Shown: positions 10,411 through 24,660, counted from the stretch's first letter. The stretch: DNA of 64,000 nucleotides from Brachypodium distachyon (GCF_000005505.3 NC_016133.3:36852737-36916736), one strand, 5' to 3'. Translations and numbers: made by a program. Notes: a model not told the origin generated them from the sequence alone.

Positions 10411-12600
10411 AATAGTTTTTTCTCAGTCGTCTAAGCAATAGCAAAATCGAAATACTACAGAGGGGTATGGGGGAGGAGAGGGAGAGGCCTCAAAGTGTAG
10501 CGCATATATTTGAATTTCGTCCGGTGAAGAAAGATCAGAAGATGAATGCCATGGTCGGCATTCGGTGAGTCGTTCTTTTTTACTGTGTGTGAAAAAAAAA
10601 GGCTCACCTAACGTATCATATCTCAGTCTTTTGAATTAAGCCTTTTTTTTATATTTGAACTAAAAAGGCTTAATTCAAATATATCCCTATTTATGTCCTT
10701 GTTTTATATCTCAATCGACTGATTTTTAATCAAAAGGCTTAATTCTCAGTCGACGTATCATAGCCGTTGAATTAATATGTGGATATCATTTTTCACTCTC
10801 CATTTTTTATCGTTTGTCCCGAATCTTAAAGCACATACCATATTCAATGGCTGAAAAATCGACTTATGTCTAAGTAAAAATCAGTCGACTTAGATATAAC
10901 AAAACCGTTTTAATAGAGATATTATAGAGGAGAAACCGCTAATTCATCGTCTGAATCGGTTTGAGAGTAAATAGGGATCAATTTCTCCTTTTCAATTCAA
11001 AAAGAATTGGTTGGCGGCCATGGCTGCTGCTGCATGCGTGCTCCACGTGTCTTTTTTCGGGGAAGGAAGATTTTTTGGGGGTCAGAGCACTAGGAGGAGG
11101 AAGATTTGTTTTTTTTTTAGCGAACCAGGAGGAGGAAGATGGGACTGTGGCCACGAGTTGGGCCAGAAGAGGTGCAGCCCAGTAAGAAAAGAAAAGGAGA
11201 GAAGGGAGCAGGTGGGCTGCGGCCCAAAGAGAAAGAGAGAAGGGCGAAGCTGGGCTTTAGCCCAAGATGAGGGGAGGTAGAAACAAAATGATTTTTCTTT
11301 TCCGAAAAATAAGAAGAGTTCCAAATAAATACCAAATCAATTCTGAAATGTCCAGGAACATTTGAGAGTGTATACTTCGTATACTTTTCCTACTATAAAA
11401 CTCGGTTTCATGCAACTGTTTTTTTCGAGGTTGCCATTGAAAATTTTGAGTTCACCATCGTTCAATAAAACTAGGTAACAAGTAAAAAATATATAATTAC
11501 AGTATGGTCGCACTTGTTAGAATGCGAGTCTGCTTTGATCACCAAAAACAAATTTACAGTTACCCGTGTTTTTCCTTCAGAGGTTATTTTCCATTATATG
11601 TTTTATTTCCTCATAAAAATCATTTTCCACAACGTTTGACTTAGATCTTAGCACACAAAAATTTGAGTTTGCGATGTTGTTAGTTAAAATATGGTTTCCC
11701 ATTTCAGAATTTTAGTCCAGTCTGATTCAATCCACCTAATTAAAAAGTGGAGTCATGGCAACACACAGATTGCAATGTATGTTATGGGTGTTGCGTATCC
11801 AATTATATAACTCGGTCACAGATAGAATCTGCAACATACTATATACGTTTGCCAACAAAATATGTTAGCAACGGATATAGTTTGGAACACATGAATCATG
11901 CGTGTGTAGTGATGGAAAATCTTAGCAATACATACATCTCGCAACTTCTATGTTTACTAACGGCGAACTAAATTTGCAACGCTTTCCGTTCTTGCATGTT
12001 ACTATTGGAAACGAAGTGAATAATGTTTTTCTCTCCCCGTCGCTCAATATCGTATGGGATGCTAGATTGGACGAGGTGGTGGTAGCAGTTTTGAGTTATT
12101 AGGGTGTTGACAATGTCATGGCCACCGCAGCATGGGTTAGAGACTTAAAACGTGTTTTAGGACATTTTCAAGGGTGACATGACAAATGGACATTGGACAT
12201 TGTCCGGCTGTCATATCATAGCAAATTTGGTTAGAATTTGATTTGTGCGCAACCGCAATGGCTTGCATTTGACAAGTTCTATGACTACCGGGGACAAATA
12301 GCCTTTTAGCATGGAGAAAAGAGATGACACGCGTAAAAGTACCAAGGACTTTTGTCCCTGCTTCCAAACAGACCCGAATAAGAATCACCATTTATTAAAG
12401 TTTGTTTGTTCAGAAAAATGGAAAATGGTATCCCGTCGCCTATCAGGTTCCTTGCGGTTGTGGAGATTATATGCTGGTTTGTTGGCGGATTCACGCGATC
12501 TCACAAAAAGACACCCAACCTACACCCAAAACAGATCAACGCCGTTCTAATAAAAAACAAGAAAAAAATCAAGTACAAAACACATCGATCAATCGGCAGC
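10411..12600. other. Intergenic region upstream of the MUN gene
   Basis: 10411-10930 contains repeated ctcagtcgac and ggcttaattcaaat motifs in both orientations, which looks like a decayed inverted-repeat element. 11130-11270 is purine-rich with ggcccag and agcccaagatg motifs. The rest up to 12600 shows no recognisable gene. The MUN gene promoter must lie at the right edge, but I see no clear TATA box. Confidence 0.4.
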
Positions 12601-15600
12601 ATGGCGCCCCGCCTCCTCCTAGGCCCCAGGGCAACCGGAACTGCCGCCGCCGACGGTGTCACAGCAACCTCCACCGCCGCCGCGATGCCGCTCGCGGCCC
12701 CGTTCCCTGACCTCGGCGTGCCGCTCTCCGCTGACGACCTCCGCACCACCGCCTACGAGGTCCTCGTCGCCGCCTCCCGTGCCACCGGCGCCAAGCCCCT
12801 CACCTACATCCCCCAGTCCACTTCCGCTTCCACCGCCTCGACCTCCTCCGCCACCTCCTCCGCGGCCACATCCACTTCGACCACCTCCTCGTCTTCCCTG
12901 CAGCGCTCGCTCACGTCCACGGCGGCCAGCAAGGCGAAGAAGGCGCTCGGGCTCAGGTCCTTGGCGTCGTCCAGGGCCGCGCCGCCGCGGCGGCCAGCCT
13001 CCGCGGCGGACCTCGTGCGGGTCAAGCTGAGGGTGACGGAGCAGGCCGACGCCAGGATCCGCCGCGGGCTGCTCCGCATCGCCGCCAGCCAGGTCGACAT
13101 CTCGATTCCTTGCAACGTAGCTTTATTCTCTTATTCATTTTTGCGATCGCTTGTTTAGGTGGTTGTTGCAGTGTCGGTGGGCTGAACGTTTGTACTAGAT
13201 CCCTGTCTGTGTTCCTACTTGTTAGTGGTGTGGGTTTGGTAGACTCGTAGTATAACCAATGAGCGGCCACTGTGTGTCTCAATTTGGTGATCTTGGGAGA
13301 TCATCAAACTTAGTTTCCTTGAGCAAGTCTATTGTTGAGATCGCAGTTGAAATGCCACAAACGAAAGTTATTACCAGGAAAGTGGGAAGGAATTTGCTCA
13401 ATTTGATGGAGTGATTGCATTGATCAGTGTTGCGATTATCTAGTCTCCTCTCCTTGGGCTCTGTCCTTTTGCAATCTGTACTTTGTACTTGAATGGATTC
13501 TTAATTATGATGTTTTCTTGCTTTTATATTTCGCTTGTGTGCGAATGTGGGCTCCAATTATGAGCGTCCTGAAGTACTATTGGGTCAGCAGTGGAAAAAA
13601 ATGTCCATGTTCATCTGGTATTCTGTTCTGTGTAGAAAGATGAAATCAGTGAAACATTCGTTCTTATTTCTGATTGTTTCTCAATGAGTATAACTTTGCT
13701 AAATATTTTACCCAGGTGAGGTGTTCAAATTTCAGTTCTTGTGTTTGGCAATTCTGGTATCTTTTATCTGATTCCATCCATGTAAACTGTCAGAATGCAC
13801 AAGTTGTCATTGGGTATCTTCATGGTTTGTATCAGCCGTTCATTCTTATCAGCCTCAATACTTCATTTCACTTCTCAGATAGCAAGGCAACAATAAAAAT
13901 ACACACACATACACACTCAGCCCAACAACAAAAACAGATGATTAACCAAAATTGAGTCATTAAAATGTTGGTTAATATATTCACTACCTTTGTGGACAGC
14001 TGGACACGCAAATACATGAAGTTAATATTTATATCCTCATTGTTGAGGTTTCTTTGGTTACCTTTGATTCTTATTTTGCTGTGGGTTTCAGGTCAATGTC
14101 TACATGGAAAATGTGAAATGTATGTTTCCTTTTAGACATGCCAGACCAGCAATTCATATTTCCTGTTATTTCTTTCTCTAGATAGAGACTGTTGGCAGGA
14201 TTGTCTTGTTTGTTCTGAAGATGCGAAGCTCTGGCCTCAGCAAGTATTCTATTTTGGGTAGTTAATTGCTTTGGAGCACTATTAACTTGTATAGCTGAGT
14301 CACCATCAGTTATCCTCTGCACTTATTAATGCAGAACTTAGATATTTCTGCCATTCACAAAAAGAGTTTGAGCCTTCAAATTAATTTCACCTTTTTCTTC
14401 TTCAAACAGCTAGGCAGACGTGCAGAATCAATGATTTTGCCCTTGGAGTTCTTGCGGCAGTGTAAAGCATCAGATTTCCCTGATCCACAAGAGTATGTGG
14501 CCTGGCAGTTTAGAAATTTGAAGCTTCTTGAGACTGGTTTGCTGGTTCACCCGCTTGTTCCCCTAAGCAAATCAGACATTTCTGCACACAGACTGCTGCA
14601 GATAATACATATAGCATATGAGAGGCCACTTGAAACTGGGAAGGATTCTGAATCGATGCAGGAACTGAGCAGTGCTGTAAAGTCTCTTGCTAGCAGATCC
14701 CTCGATGGACGTTCTGATGAGTGCCACTGGGCAGATGGTTTTCCATTGAATTTCCATATCTATCGGATGTTAGTAGAAGCTTGCTTTGAGAGTGAGGATG
14801 GTGCTGTGGTTGATGAGATTGATGAAGTGATGGGGTTGTTGAAGAAGACTTGGGTTATTCTTGGGATTAATCAGATGCTTCACAACCTCTGCTTTACCTG
14901 GGCATTGTTCAACCATTTTGCCATGTTGGACCAAGTAGATATCGAGTTGCTTTCTGCAGCAGAGAAACAGTTAACTGAAGTTGTAAATGATGCAAAAACC
15001 ACCGAAGATCCAGATTACTGTGACATATTGAGCTCCACTTTAAGTTCGATAATGGGTTGGACTGAGCAAAGACTACTAGCTTACCATGAAACTTTCAGTA
15101 CTAGCAATATTGATTCCATGCATGGCATTGCCTCGATAGGAGTCTCAGCTGCAAAGATTCTTGCGAAAGATACATCTAAGGAATATCGCCGCAGAAGGAA
15201 AGGAGAGACTGATGTAGCACGCGGCAGGATAGAAGCATACATACGGTCCTCAATCCGTACTGCTTTTGCTCAAGTAAGTTCAAACTGTGAACTTGTGCTT
15301 GTCTCTTTTACTCATTCAGGAGGAATAATGCAAGATTAATATTTTTTAGCAAAATGTACCGCTGGTCCTTTAACTTGACACATATGTTCACTTTAGTCCA
15401 TTAACTTGAAAGTGGTTAATTTGGTCCATTAAACGTGGCAATGGGGTTCAGTTTAGTCCAAATGCTCACACAACAAACATATTTGCCATGTTGGCATCTT
15501 GACTAAAACTTGACACGAGCCATGTTCCAGGTATGTTTTTTTTTGTGTACACAGCAAATCCCAAAAGCTATACTCAGAGATCCGCAAGATTTTTAAACTG

Positions 15601-18223
15601 TGGTAAATGGAGATAATTCAGGTAGAACCAAAGTTGAAAACTGAACTGAAATTCTTGTAGGATATATGTATGCAGGACATGACGAACTTGATTTGTTTGA
15701 TCAGGAGAGGGTACGACCATACGAGTAGCACGGGAAACACGTGTACATTGAATTGGGCCTGCAATGCTCACGCCCATGGTGCTGGGTCCTGGGTGCATAT
15801 GACATTGCAAATTTTTGGGGTTATTATGCAAAGTGTATACATTTGTCTTTTTTACATGCCTGGAACAGGCGTGTGCCTCACTGGCGTCTCGTTCGTAGTC
15901 AGCATACCAATGTGGCAAAAAGGGCATGTCATGTGAGTTTTTGGACTAAACTGACTAAAGTGAACATGCATGCCAAGTTAATGGATGAACGGTGCACTTT
16001 ACTCTCTTTTTTTTGTTATTTTCCTCATTTTGTTTTATCTTACCATGAGTGCTAGATCTTTTTTCAGTGCTGCAAAACTGGACATTAAGCATTTGTGATG
16101 GCTCTCATTAATATTTGATCTTCTTACTTACAGTTGTAGGAATCATTATAAAATGATCGTAATGTTGACCCCTGGACACTTGTTACTGTGTTGATTCTGA
16201 TGTTTTGTTGATTTGCGCAGAGAATGGAGGAGGCAGACTCAAAGCGATCATCAAGAAACCCCGTGCCAGTTCTTTCAATCCTTGCAAAGGATATCGGTGA
16301 CCTTGCTACCAAGGAGAAAAATATGTACAGTCCAATATTGAAGAAATGGCACCCATTCGCTTCAGGTGTTGCAGTTACAACCCTTCATTCTTGCTTTGGC
16401 AATGAGCTGAAGCAATTTATGGATGGGCTTACAAAGTTGACACCAGACACTGCTCAAGTGCTTAACGCGGCTGACAAGTTAGAGAAGTATCTTGTCAAAA
16501 TTGCTGTTGAAGATTCTGTGGATAGTGATGATGGAGGCAAGTCATTGATCAGACAAATGCCACCATATGAAGCTGAAAATGCAATTACTAATCTGGTCAA
16601 AGCATGGGTGAAAGATCGAGTTGACAGACTTAAGGGATGGGTTCACCGAAGTTTACAACAGGAGGTGATCTTTACTCGTTATCCTATACCCTATCTGTAT
16701 TAACTTTGAGAACTCAGGTTGATTATCGTTTCAGCCTTACCCATTGATTTAGTCTGTGGTAGCCTTTCGTCGTCTGGATGTGCTACAGAACCTGGACGAT
16801 TTACCACTAGTTATAAGTTATAACACATTCATTTTCTTATCAACGTGCTCAACAGATAATATCTGACTCAAGTGATTAGCTATTTAGGCATTCAGCCATT
16901 CTCAACCATCTGTTGCAAAAAAGATATCATCATATTCCAACTGCTCTATCAAGTATTTGTGCAACGTTGTATAGCCTAATATCAGCATAGAACAACCATT
17001 CTAGTGTTCCACTAATTTTGTGAACTGGTATGCAGACATGGAATCCAAAGGCTAACAGACAGAGCTTTGCTCCTTCTTCCGTGGAGATGCTAAGGATAAT
17101 TGATGAAATTTTAGATGCGTTTTTTCAGTTGCCCATACCAATGCACTCTACTACCTTTCCTGATCTAGCAGCTGGGATTGGTAGAATTATACAGTATTAT
17201 GTCTCCAAGGCAAAATCTTGCTGTGGTATGTATGAAGGCAAAGACTTTTCTTTTCGTACAATATTTAGCCATGGTGATTTCATAGAGTATTGATTCACAG
17301 GGACCCGGAGTACTACCATTCCACAACTACCTCACTTAACAAGATGCGACGTTGGATCCAAATTATTCAAGAAAAAGGAAAAACCACATGTTCTTATGAA
17401 GCGTGGATCACAAGTTGGATCATCCACTGGAAACAGTGCCTCAGATCTTCCTGAACTCTGCGTACGAATTAATACACTCCACTACATCCAAACTGAGTTG
17501 GAAAACCTGAAGAAGAAGGCGAAAACATGTTTACGAAACTGTGAATCAGCTCAGGATGGTATCACTGATGGACTGAGCATCAACTTTGAGCTATCCCAGG
17601 CAAGTTGCCAAGACAGCATCCGTCAGCTGTGTGACACAACTGCATATAAGTTGGTATTCAATTGTTTGAGTCATGTACTTTTGGACACACTGTATGTCGG
17701 TGGTACTTCATCAAACAGGGTGGAGCCTTTGTTGAGAGAGCTTGACTCTATCCTTAGGGTCATATCTGGAATAGTGCATAATGGGGTGCGGAGTCGTCTC
17801 ATAACTTCTTTGATGAAAGGTTCTTTTGATGGATTTCTGTTGGTACTTCTTGCTGGTGGACCTACACGTGCTTTCACTCTTCAGGACTCCCAGATAATAG
17901 AGAATGATTTCAGAGACCTCAGAGGACTGTACTTTGCAAATGGTGATGGCCTGCCAGAGGAAGTAATTGACAAGGCTTCCTTGGAGGTGAAGAGCATTCT
18001 GCCACTCCTGCAAACAGACACAGGAATCCTTATCCAGCGTTTCAAGCAAACAATTTCCAGATGTTACGAATCTCCAGCAAAATCAAGATTCCCAATGCCT
18101 GCCGTGCCCGCCCAGTGGAGCCCAGATGACCCCAACACTATCCTGCGAGTATTGTGCTACCGGAATGATGAGGTGGCCTCAAAGTTCCTCAAGAAAACAT
18201 ACGATCTCCCAAAGAAGCTTTGA
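12601..18223 (+). CDS. MUN-domain (DUF810) protein, PATROL1-like Munc13 homologue
   Basis: Plant homologue of the Munc13 MUN domain; the Arabidopsis member PATROL1 moves the proton pump AHA1 to the plasma membrane during stomatal opening. Exons: 12601-13092, 14410-15273, 16221-16664, 17036-17225, 17301-18223; 2913 nt, 970 aa, all GT-AG and in phase. The N-terminal part has a low-complexity S/T/A stretch (about 70-105) after LRTTAYEVLVAASR (about 48-61). The conserved core starts at LGRRAESMILPLEFL (165 on) and includes DKLEKYLVKIAVEDSVDSDD, SFDGFLLVLLAGGP, GDGLPEEVID and the C-terminal FLKKTYDLPKKL. The length is close to the family norm. ATG 12601 was preferred over an in-frame ATG at 12406, because the intervening residues look like untranslated leader and the family begins near this point. 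The neighbouring TauE gene is convergent (stop codons 1.1 kb apart). Orthology to PATROL1 itself, rather than a paralogue, is not proven. Confidence 0.93.
15350..16001. mobile_element. Inverted-repeat element in intron 2 of the MUN gene
   Basis: The left margin (aaaatgtaccgctggtcctt, then acttgacacatatgttcac) is mirrored by the right margin, whose complement reads aaagtgcaccgttcatccat then acttggcatgcatgttcac. The ends are about 50 bp long and imperfect. There is no coding capacity. A partial copy lies in the duplicated pseudogene at 940-1250. I cannot assign a superfamily because the target duplication is unclear. Confidence 0.65.
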
Positions 18224-19354
18224 TTTGTGTAGTGCCTATGCATAATTGAGCTCATATTAAAATGCTTTCAATTTCCATGATTATGGTGCCTCCATGTGAA
18301 GAAGATTTATGTCCTTGGAATATGGCAGGTGTCTTGGATGCACAAAGGAGATTTGACTCCGGGAATTGGTCCACAGATAAGATGTTTTTGAGTTTGTGGC
18401 TTCTACATATTCATTTGTTTGTTTCATCAGGCAAGTTGTTTTTGCTGACCCCAGCGTTCGTGTGCATTTCAGCAACTCAGCATGTCAGCTTCGATGTGGT
18501 TATATTGGAAGTTGGAACATGACTCGTGTGAATAGGCCCTATATGAAACACAAGTGCTCGGCATGTATACTCAATAGCATAGAGGAAATTATATGAAACA
18601 CAAGTGCTCGGCATGTATACTAGCATAGAGGAAGTGATTACAAGCTTATGCACCTTACCTGAGTGATATTTTCTGTGTGATGTTTGAGATCTTTGCTACC
18701 TGTAATTATACACGTTACTTGCCATGGAAGATAGGCTTATGAGAAGTTCATATATCTGATCTGCTGCAACTATGAAAAATGTATTCTCAACAGGTAACAT
18801 GAGTAATCATCTGGAAGAAAAAAGCAAACTATATAATTTGTTAAAGAAGTCAGAACAAACATAAATCTATAAAGATAATCACTATTTTTGTTTCATACAA
18901 CAATATGTCCATCCATCTACAAGTAACAGAGTATATCTCACACATCATATATAGAACAATCTACAGCCGGACTTAATAAACACTCCAGCATCTATTGAAT
19001 AAACTACAAGAACACGAGCCTTGTAGGTATGTTTTATGAAGCGTGGAAGCAAGGAATTAGAGGGGAGGGGCAAAACTGTAATATCAAGTGTGGGGAGAGT
19101 GAATTTGAAACAAAACAGTCGGATATTTGAAAGACGATGGAAGAACTAGAACAACAATGAGAAGGGCAAATTCTAGAGCGACATTCCATTGAAGGGAAAA
19201 ATACTATGTTGAACTACAGGATGGAATTCTGATCGCCAACCCTTATGGTCCAACCTGAGATCTGCAAATTTACATCACAGTGTTCCATCCACTGAAACTG
19301 CACAATACATCATGCTGTTCTTGATCTTGCATGCCTGCTAGCTGCCGCAGCTTT
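18224..19354. other. Convergent intergenic region between the MUN and first TauE genes
   Basis: Holds the 3' ends of both genes. The part from about 18890 to 19350 is duplicated downstream of the second TauE gene (about 36480-37250). Otherwise no gene is visible. Confidence 0.5.
18541..18635. repeat. Direct tandem duplication of about 50 bp
   Basis: 18541-18590 (beginning atatgaaacacaagtgctcg) is repeated at 18591-18635 with a 4-base deletion. It lies 0.3 kb past the MUN stop codon, possibly in its 3' untranslated region. Confidence 0.9.
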
Positions 19355-22300
19355 TCAGGCATCATATTTGCAGATGTTCTCGAATCCCATGTACTCGTGT
19401 CGGGTGATCTTGTGAATCATGTTGGAGATGCCCACTCCGCCTGCAGATTTCAGAGCTTGTGTCGGGTTCAAAACTATGTGCCCCAGATGTTTTGCAGTGA
19501 CAGGAGGGAGGGAAAACCAATACCTAGAGAAAACGCACTGACGAAGATCATCATGGACAATATGAAGACGATAAGCGATGCCCGTCCTAACAAACCGATC
19601 AGCTTCCTTACAACTCGCTGGCCAACAATCGCAGCAAAAAATGCCAGAACGGTGAAGAAGAGAGCTGCAAAAGTTTCAGACAGAAAAAATGACCAAGACA
19701 TGTTTATCATGGGAGGAACAGAGAAAGAGGGGCGGTACCATATGGTACAGGGAACCGGTTCAAGAGGAAGTATTCTACGACGGACATGGAAGATGAGAAC
19801 ATCATTGCAAAGGTGGCTGTAGCACTTGAGACCTGTTATTTTAAGGGAATGCAAGAAATATAGAATATGTTACAAGTAAACGATAAACAAAATAAATGAA
19901 AATTACAATGCCCACAAATTGTTGCTGATTTAAAAGAGGGAGACACCATGATTGAAGCACAAAGATGAACAAGCAAATATTTTACCTGCGGAGGGACACC
20001 TAGCTCCAAGAAGAGAGGCCCCATGATGGAGCCACCACCGACACCAAGCAGACCGGCAACGACACCAGCCATGAGGCCCAAGAAGCAATATAGCAGTAAC
20101 TGATGAACTTTTAGGCTGGTCTGATCATTTGCCTTTGATGAAATCACCCTCTTTCCCTGCAGCAAACCTACAGCTTCGTACATGGCAACACCAACAGACA
20201 CTGGGATCTGAGTATAATCCAACATGTAAAGAAACTATGTTACTTTCAAACACACTTTGACGGTAATGGTTAAACCATATCTCAATTCGGATGATCATAC
20301 ATGGAAAAAAATATGTATGTTTCTGTTGCAAGAGAAATGCAGATAAATAGATTTGGGATAAGACATGCTCAGGCAGATTACACAGTCAGTTGCATGAAGT
20401 TCTCCTTATTCCCGGAACCATCTTAAATTCGCTGTATTTGTATTGTTGAATAATAAGGTGAGGCAAGGCAGTAAAGTACCTGTAGTAAGTTCAAAACCCA
20501 GTACCACGTTGAGCAAGTTGCTATGTAGTTCTGGAGACACGAAGGAATAAACATAAAGATGTTACTGTCAAAAATACTATTTATCCTGATGTAATTCCAT
20601 ATACAATACTCCTATGAATTTTTTGTCAGTATGATCGAGTTGAATGCATATAGAATTTTTTCGCTTTTACAGCATCTTCCTTTGCAGCTTGACTTACCTT
20701 ATTCAATACTAATATGGATAAGACAGGTAAAACTGAACACACAAGTATACAGCTACATATTGTCAAAAGGAATAATTGGATGGAAATTGACATATAAACA
20801 AAGCAACTAATAACTGAAAAATAAAAATATTGGATAATTATCCTGGAATTCATGTCACACTTCTAAATTGCAATTGAGTTTCTCACCTTTGTAACCTGAA
20901 GAGCAAGGAATGCTACCCAAACAAAGACCAGAAGGCCAAACTCCTTCCAATGAACGTTTTTCCAAATGGATACCTACAGCATCAGGCGATCTCTAGTCTT
21001 ATACATAGTCCTTAAGATGGTTGCTACTAAGGCCACGTAATTTAGTAATGTTCATGATTTCAGTCTACCGCTTCATCTGATGGAGTTATTGTCTCAGCTG
21101 GGGAATCAGGTCCTGTAGGCAGCGGTGTATATTCCGTTTCTTCGCCTGCTTGATCAAGAAAACTATATAAGAGAAACATTTTCTGCATTTTTTTGAATGA
21201 GTAGTAGGGTTTATTGTTGTTACTTATTTGCTCTGATCTTTTTTCTGCCTCCTGGAATGAGTAACCAAAATCAAGAGACTGTCAATGTCAAATAAAATTG
21301 TGACGAAAAAAGGTAAGAAAAAAAGATTACCTTTATTATTATTGTCTCTTTCTTCCATGTTTCAACACCCTTTAGAAAAGCTTTAGTCGAAGTAACTGGA
21401 ATTGAATTTGGAAATGCATTCTGAAGTTAGCTACGGGTAAGGTTAAACCACCGATATCGCAGTTTCAAGGACATGTCGGAGCACCTAGGAACAGGATGAT
21501 CAAGAGGACGGTGACAAGCCAGTTGGGGAATATAACATTGCAAATAACCCCAATGCTGACCCCCAGCATGAGCATGGGCTGTATGAGCAGGACCAGATCA
21601 TAGTCTATCACTGGCATGTCCAAGGTAGGGTGCTTCAGCTTTAGGTTACAGTAAACGGTTGACACAGCAGCTCCCATGATCATACCTGTGGCAGCGAGAA
21701 AAAACCAAACTCAATTCACAATACCAACCATGGAATCTTTTTGAAATTTTTTTATGTTTTCGATTTTTTTCGTTATGCGAAATGATAAGAGAAAAACCAT
21801 GTTTAATCAATGGGATTTGGGATACATTTTAGATGTATCTTTGCACTTAAAATTATGGAATGCTTCTACTTGGTTGCAAGTGTTGACTGAATATAGAACA
21901 GCACTTGTATTCTCATAATTTTAGACCCTACTGCATGAGCTGTACGCCCATGTTTAGATATTGAAATATTTTCCCTTCTACACCTATATATTTCAATTTC
22001 CCCAGAAAATAGTTAACCAACAATGGAGCCTTAAAAAAATGAAGTCACAGCCAGTTTTTAAAAGGTCGAACTAGGCAGCACCTGAGGATACCCATTCTGA
22101 AAGTTGTTAGCAGGGAGTAGTACGGTACAGCAAAGGACAGGCAGGGCATTAAAAAGCCGTTCATCATTACATGCTACGTAGTGGAGTACATACTGTCATA
22201 ATGTGCAGAATAAGTGTAGGGCTTTGTCTCAAAATAATATAAATCGACTAATGATCAAGAACAAGCTAGAACACATCTCTTTTGAAAGATGAGGAAAAGA

Positions 22301-23105
22301 AAGATCTAGTAAGTAAAATGAATTGAAATATAAACCTTACATTTTGACATGGCCGCCGCGGACTTGGGATCAAAGCCAATGATCAATGTCAACATGGGCA
22401 CAAAGATCCCACCTCCACCCACCCCTCCAATGCTGCCGAACGCTCCTCCGATGAACCCGAAGAATGACCCCAACACAATTTTCCATCCAAACTTCATGGG
22501 CTACGTACATACAAGAGAAGCCGATAAAATTTACCAAATTAAGAACACAATTTACCATCAATAAATAGCTACTCATGCGTCAAAACAGAAGTGCAGACTG
22601 CAGAATGGGTCATATGACCACAAAAATGAACTCAATTCTAACATGCCTACGGGTACAAAGGGTAACTGCCCTGAAAACCAGAGTTAATCAAGCTTTATTT
22701 GGTGCAATGTGCTTTTTGCCACAAATTCTAGGACATGCCTGAGAAAACTGTGCTAATTAATTCCGTCAAAATTTCTTTTAAAATTCCGTCAAAAAACTGT
22801 GTTAATTAGCTCGCCTGAAAACCAGAGTAATCAAGCTTTACAAGGTATACTCCCCTGAAATCCAGCTCCAAATTACTGTAATTAACACAGCAGAGGTTTC
22901 CTATCATTACCGGCCACACGTGGTGGTACGTGGTTCCGTCCTTCTGCCACATGTAGCTGGCCACCTTGCGCAGGAAGCTCACATCCTCCGGCTCCGGCGC
23001 CGCCGCGGTGCTGGCGAACAAGCGCCCCCTGTCGGCACCGACGGCGGCGGCCATGACGGTGCAGGATATGCATAGCGCCGCGACGGCGTGCCATTGCCTT
23101 CCCAT
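19355..23105 (-). CDS. TauE/SafE family membrane transporter, copy 1 (12 exons)
   Basis: Member of the family named after bacterial sulfite or sulfoacetate exporters; the plant substrate is not established. Exons (minus strand): 23105-22911, 22500-22341, 21685-21485, 21395-21331, 21251-21224, 21145-21069, 20973-20887, 20530-20480, 20207-19986, 19832-19739, 19664-19524, 19440-19355; 1407 nt, 468 aa. Residues 1-24 form a signal-peptide-like start ([18 protein letters not shown]). The two half-domain glycine motifs are [13 protein letters not shown] (from 90) and [18 protein letters not shown] (from 341). The two hydrophobic halves are joined by an acidic linker (about 210-240). Start 23105 was chosen over 23156 because the signal peptide begins directly after it and copy 2 keeps the same MGRxWHAVAAL start. 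The exon 6 acceptor is a tandem AAGCAG that could add one residue. Convergent with the MUN gene. Confidence 0.92.
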
Positions 23106-23189
23106 TTCGATCGAAACCTGAACTTTATCAATTCTTGAGCTATTTGCACGCAACAACAGCCAGAAAAAAAAGGCAACAAATTCAGCACC

Positions 23190-23530
23190 TTGCTGCTCTT
23201 TTGGGCCGTGGACAGCTAGAGATCGCGATGGAGTTGGATGGTTTTTCTCAATTTCTACGCGTGTGTGGGGAGCAGGACGGCATAGCGGTTTTGAATGCGA
23301 TTTGGGTGTTGTGGGGAGACTGAAGAACCGGGGAAGAAAATGCTGGGATTGGGAAAATTTGGGTTTTGAGTGCGATTTGGGTGTTGTAGGTAGACTGAAG
23401 AACCGGGGAAGAAAATGCTGGGATTGGAATTTGGGATGAGCTAATTCGATGGTGGGTATAATGGAGAAGACGGGCGGAGATGATTGTCGACGTGTTGTAG
23501 CAAGGGAAAGTCAAGAGGAGGGGCACATTT
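23190..23530 (-). promoter_or_regulatory. 5' flank of TauE copy 1, repeated near 27930 and 43930
   Basis: Contains the block gacagctagagatcgcgatg, also found upstream of the orphan copy (27965-27985) and, diverged, upstream of TauE copy 2 (43988-44006). Within this flank about 57 bp (tttgggttttgagtgcgat and neighbours) is directly repeated near 23288 and 23353, both with a gaagaaaatgctgggattgg tail. A TATA box was not assigned. Confidence 0.6.
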
Positions 23531-24660
23531 GAGAATTAACCACACGAACTAATCATTACATTCAACTCTTGATTGTTTTTCTCAGTATCCCTGTGCTGTC
23601 TACGTCTGCTCGATCTGGAAATGATCTTATCAATTTATTGCAGCATAACGTGTGTCGATTTCTAAATCCTCGTGTTTGTGTTGTCAGACCAATCGCACAT
23701 CGCACCTAACAAGAAAGCTAATTAAAAGTCACAGGACAGTTGATCAACGGTGTAACCCAAGGTTCTGGCTACTGGAAAACCCCACAGCTATTTACTGGAT
23801 AAGTTTTTTAATCAAATTTTGAACTCAATTTTTCTGGAAGATGATCAAATATGTGTGTTGGATGGAAGAAAGATATATAAGTAAGTGTGCGGCATTTTGT
23901 CAAATTCCTCTGTGTCTAGATTCTAGACAGAAGGAGTAAGCTGCAACATTATTTTTGGTTGGGAAAATTATTTCCTTGCTGCTTTGCTGTGCTGTAGCTA
24001 ATTGCTACGCTGCTTGCTGGCTGTAGTTAATTGATGTGCCTCCATCTGTGCAGTAGTACAAGTTACGAACTAGCACATATGCCCCTGATACATCCAAATA
24101 AGGTGTTATTTATCCCAGTGATTTTTTCCCAGAGGAGAGCGAATGGATGTTGCTCCTGGAGGGTGCATGGGATTATGGCGAGATCAATATAATCAGATAG
24201 AAGTACCAACCGGACGAGCCAGCAGTGACTACTCCATTACTCTACTTCAAAGAACGCGGCTCACCAACTCGATCGTCCTCTTCTGTTCAGCTGGCCACCC
24301 ACAATAGTTAGTTGCTTCCCATCTTAATTATAGATATCACAAAGCAACATATGTATGTATGTATGCATGCATGCATGCATGCATGCATGCATGGCCGAAG
24401 AGGCTAGTTTCAGAAAAGTTAGTTAAGCAGGCTAGCACAAGTGAGCACTAAGCACAAGGCAAGAGCAGTGGAGTTGGGTCACAGGAAATGTGTTTTCATT
24501 TTTTCTTTTTCCATGTTATCATTAGAGATAAGTAGGCACTAGGCGTGCGAGGTAGCAGGAAAGTATGATGTCTTCCCTAAGGCAGATGGATTACCGCCAT
24601 GATCGCCGGTGGCTGAGCTAGCGAGGAGATCGTCACAATGACAAATAGTACGTACATTTA
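23531..24660. repeat. Intergenic block, duplicated to the right in pieces
   Basis: 23531-23990 is similar to 28390-28960 (shared gagaattaaccac, cattcaact, gtctgctc and gctgtagctaattgatgtgc-like stretches). 24118-24240 (gagagcgaatg block) matches 26818-26900 and 29829-29923. 24330-24650 matches 25620-25990. No gene was found. Confidence 0.7.
24352..24392. repeat. Tetranucleotide microsatellite (ATGT/ATGC)n
   Basis: A run of gtat units followed by about seven gcat units. The paralogous block at 25640-25740 lacks the expansion. Confidence 0.95.

Noticed and set aside
12501..13115. Long frames overlapping MUN exon 1 on both strands
   Set aside because: Shadows of a GC-rich exon; the real frame continues in phase through four more exons.
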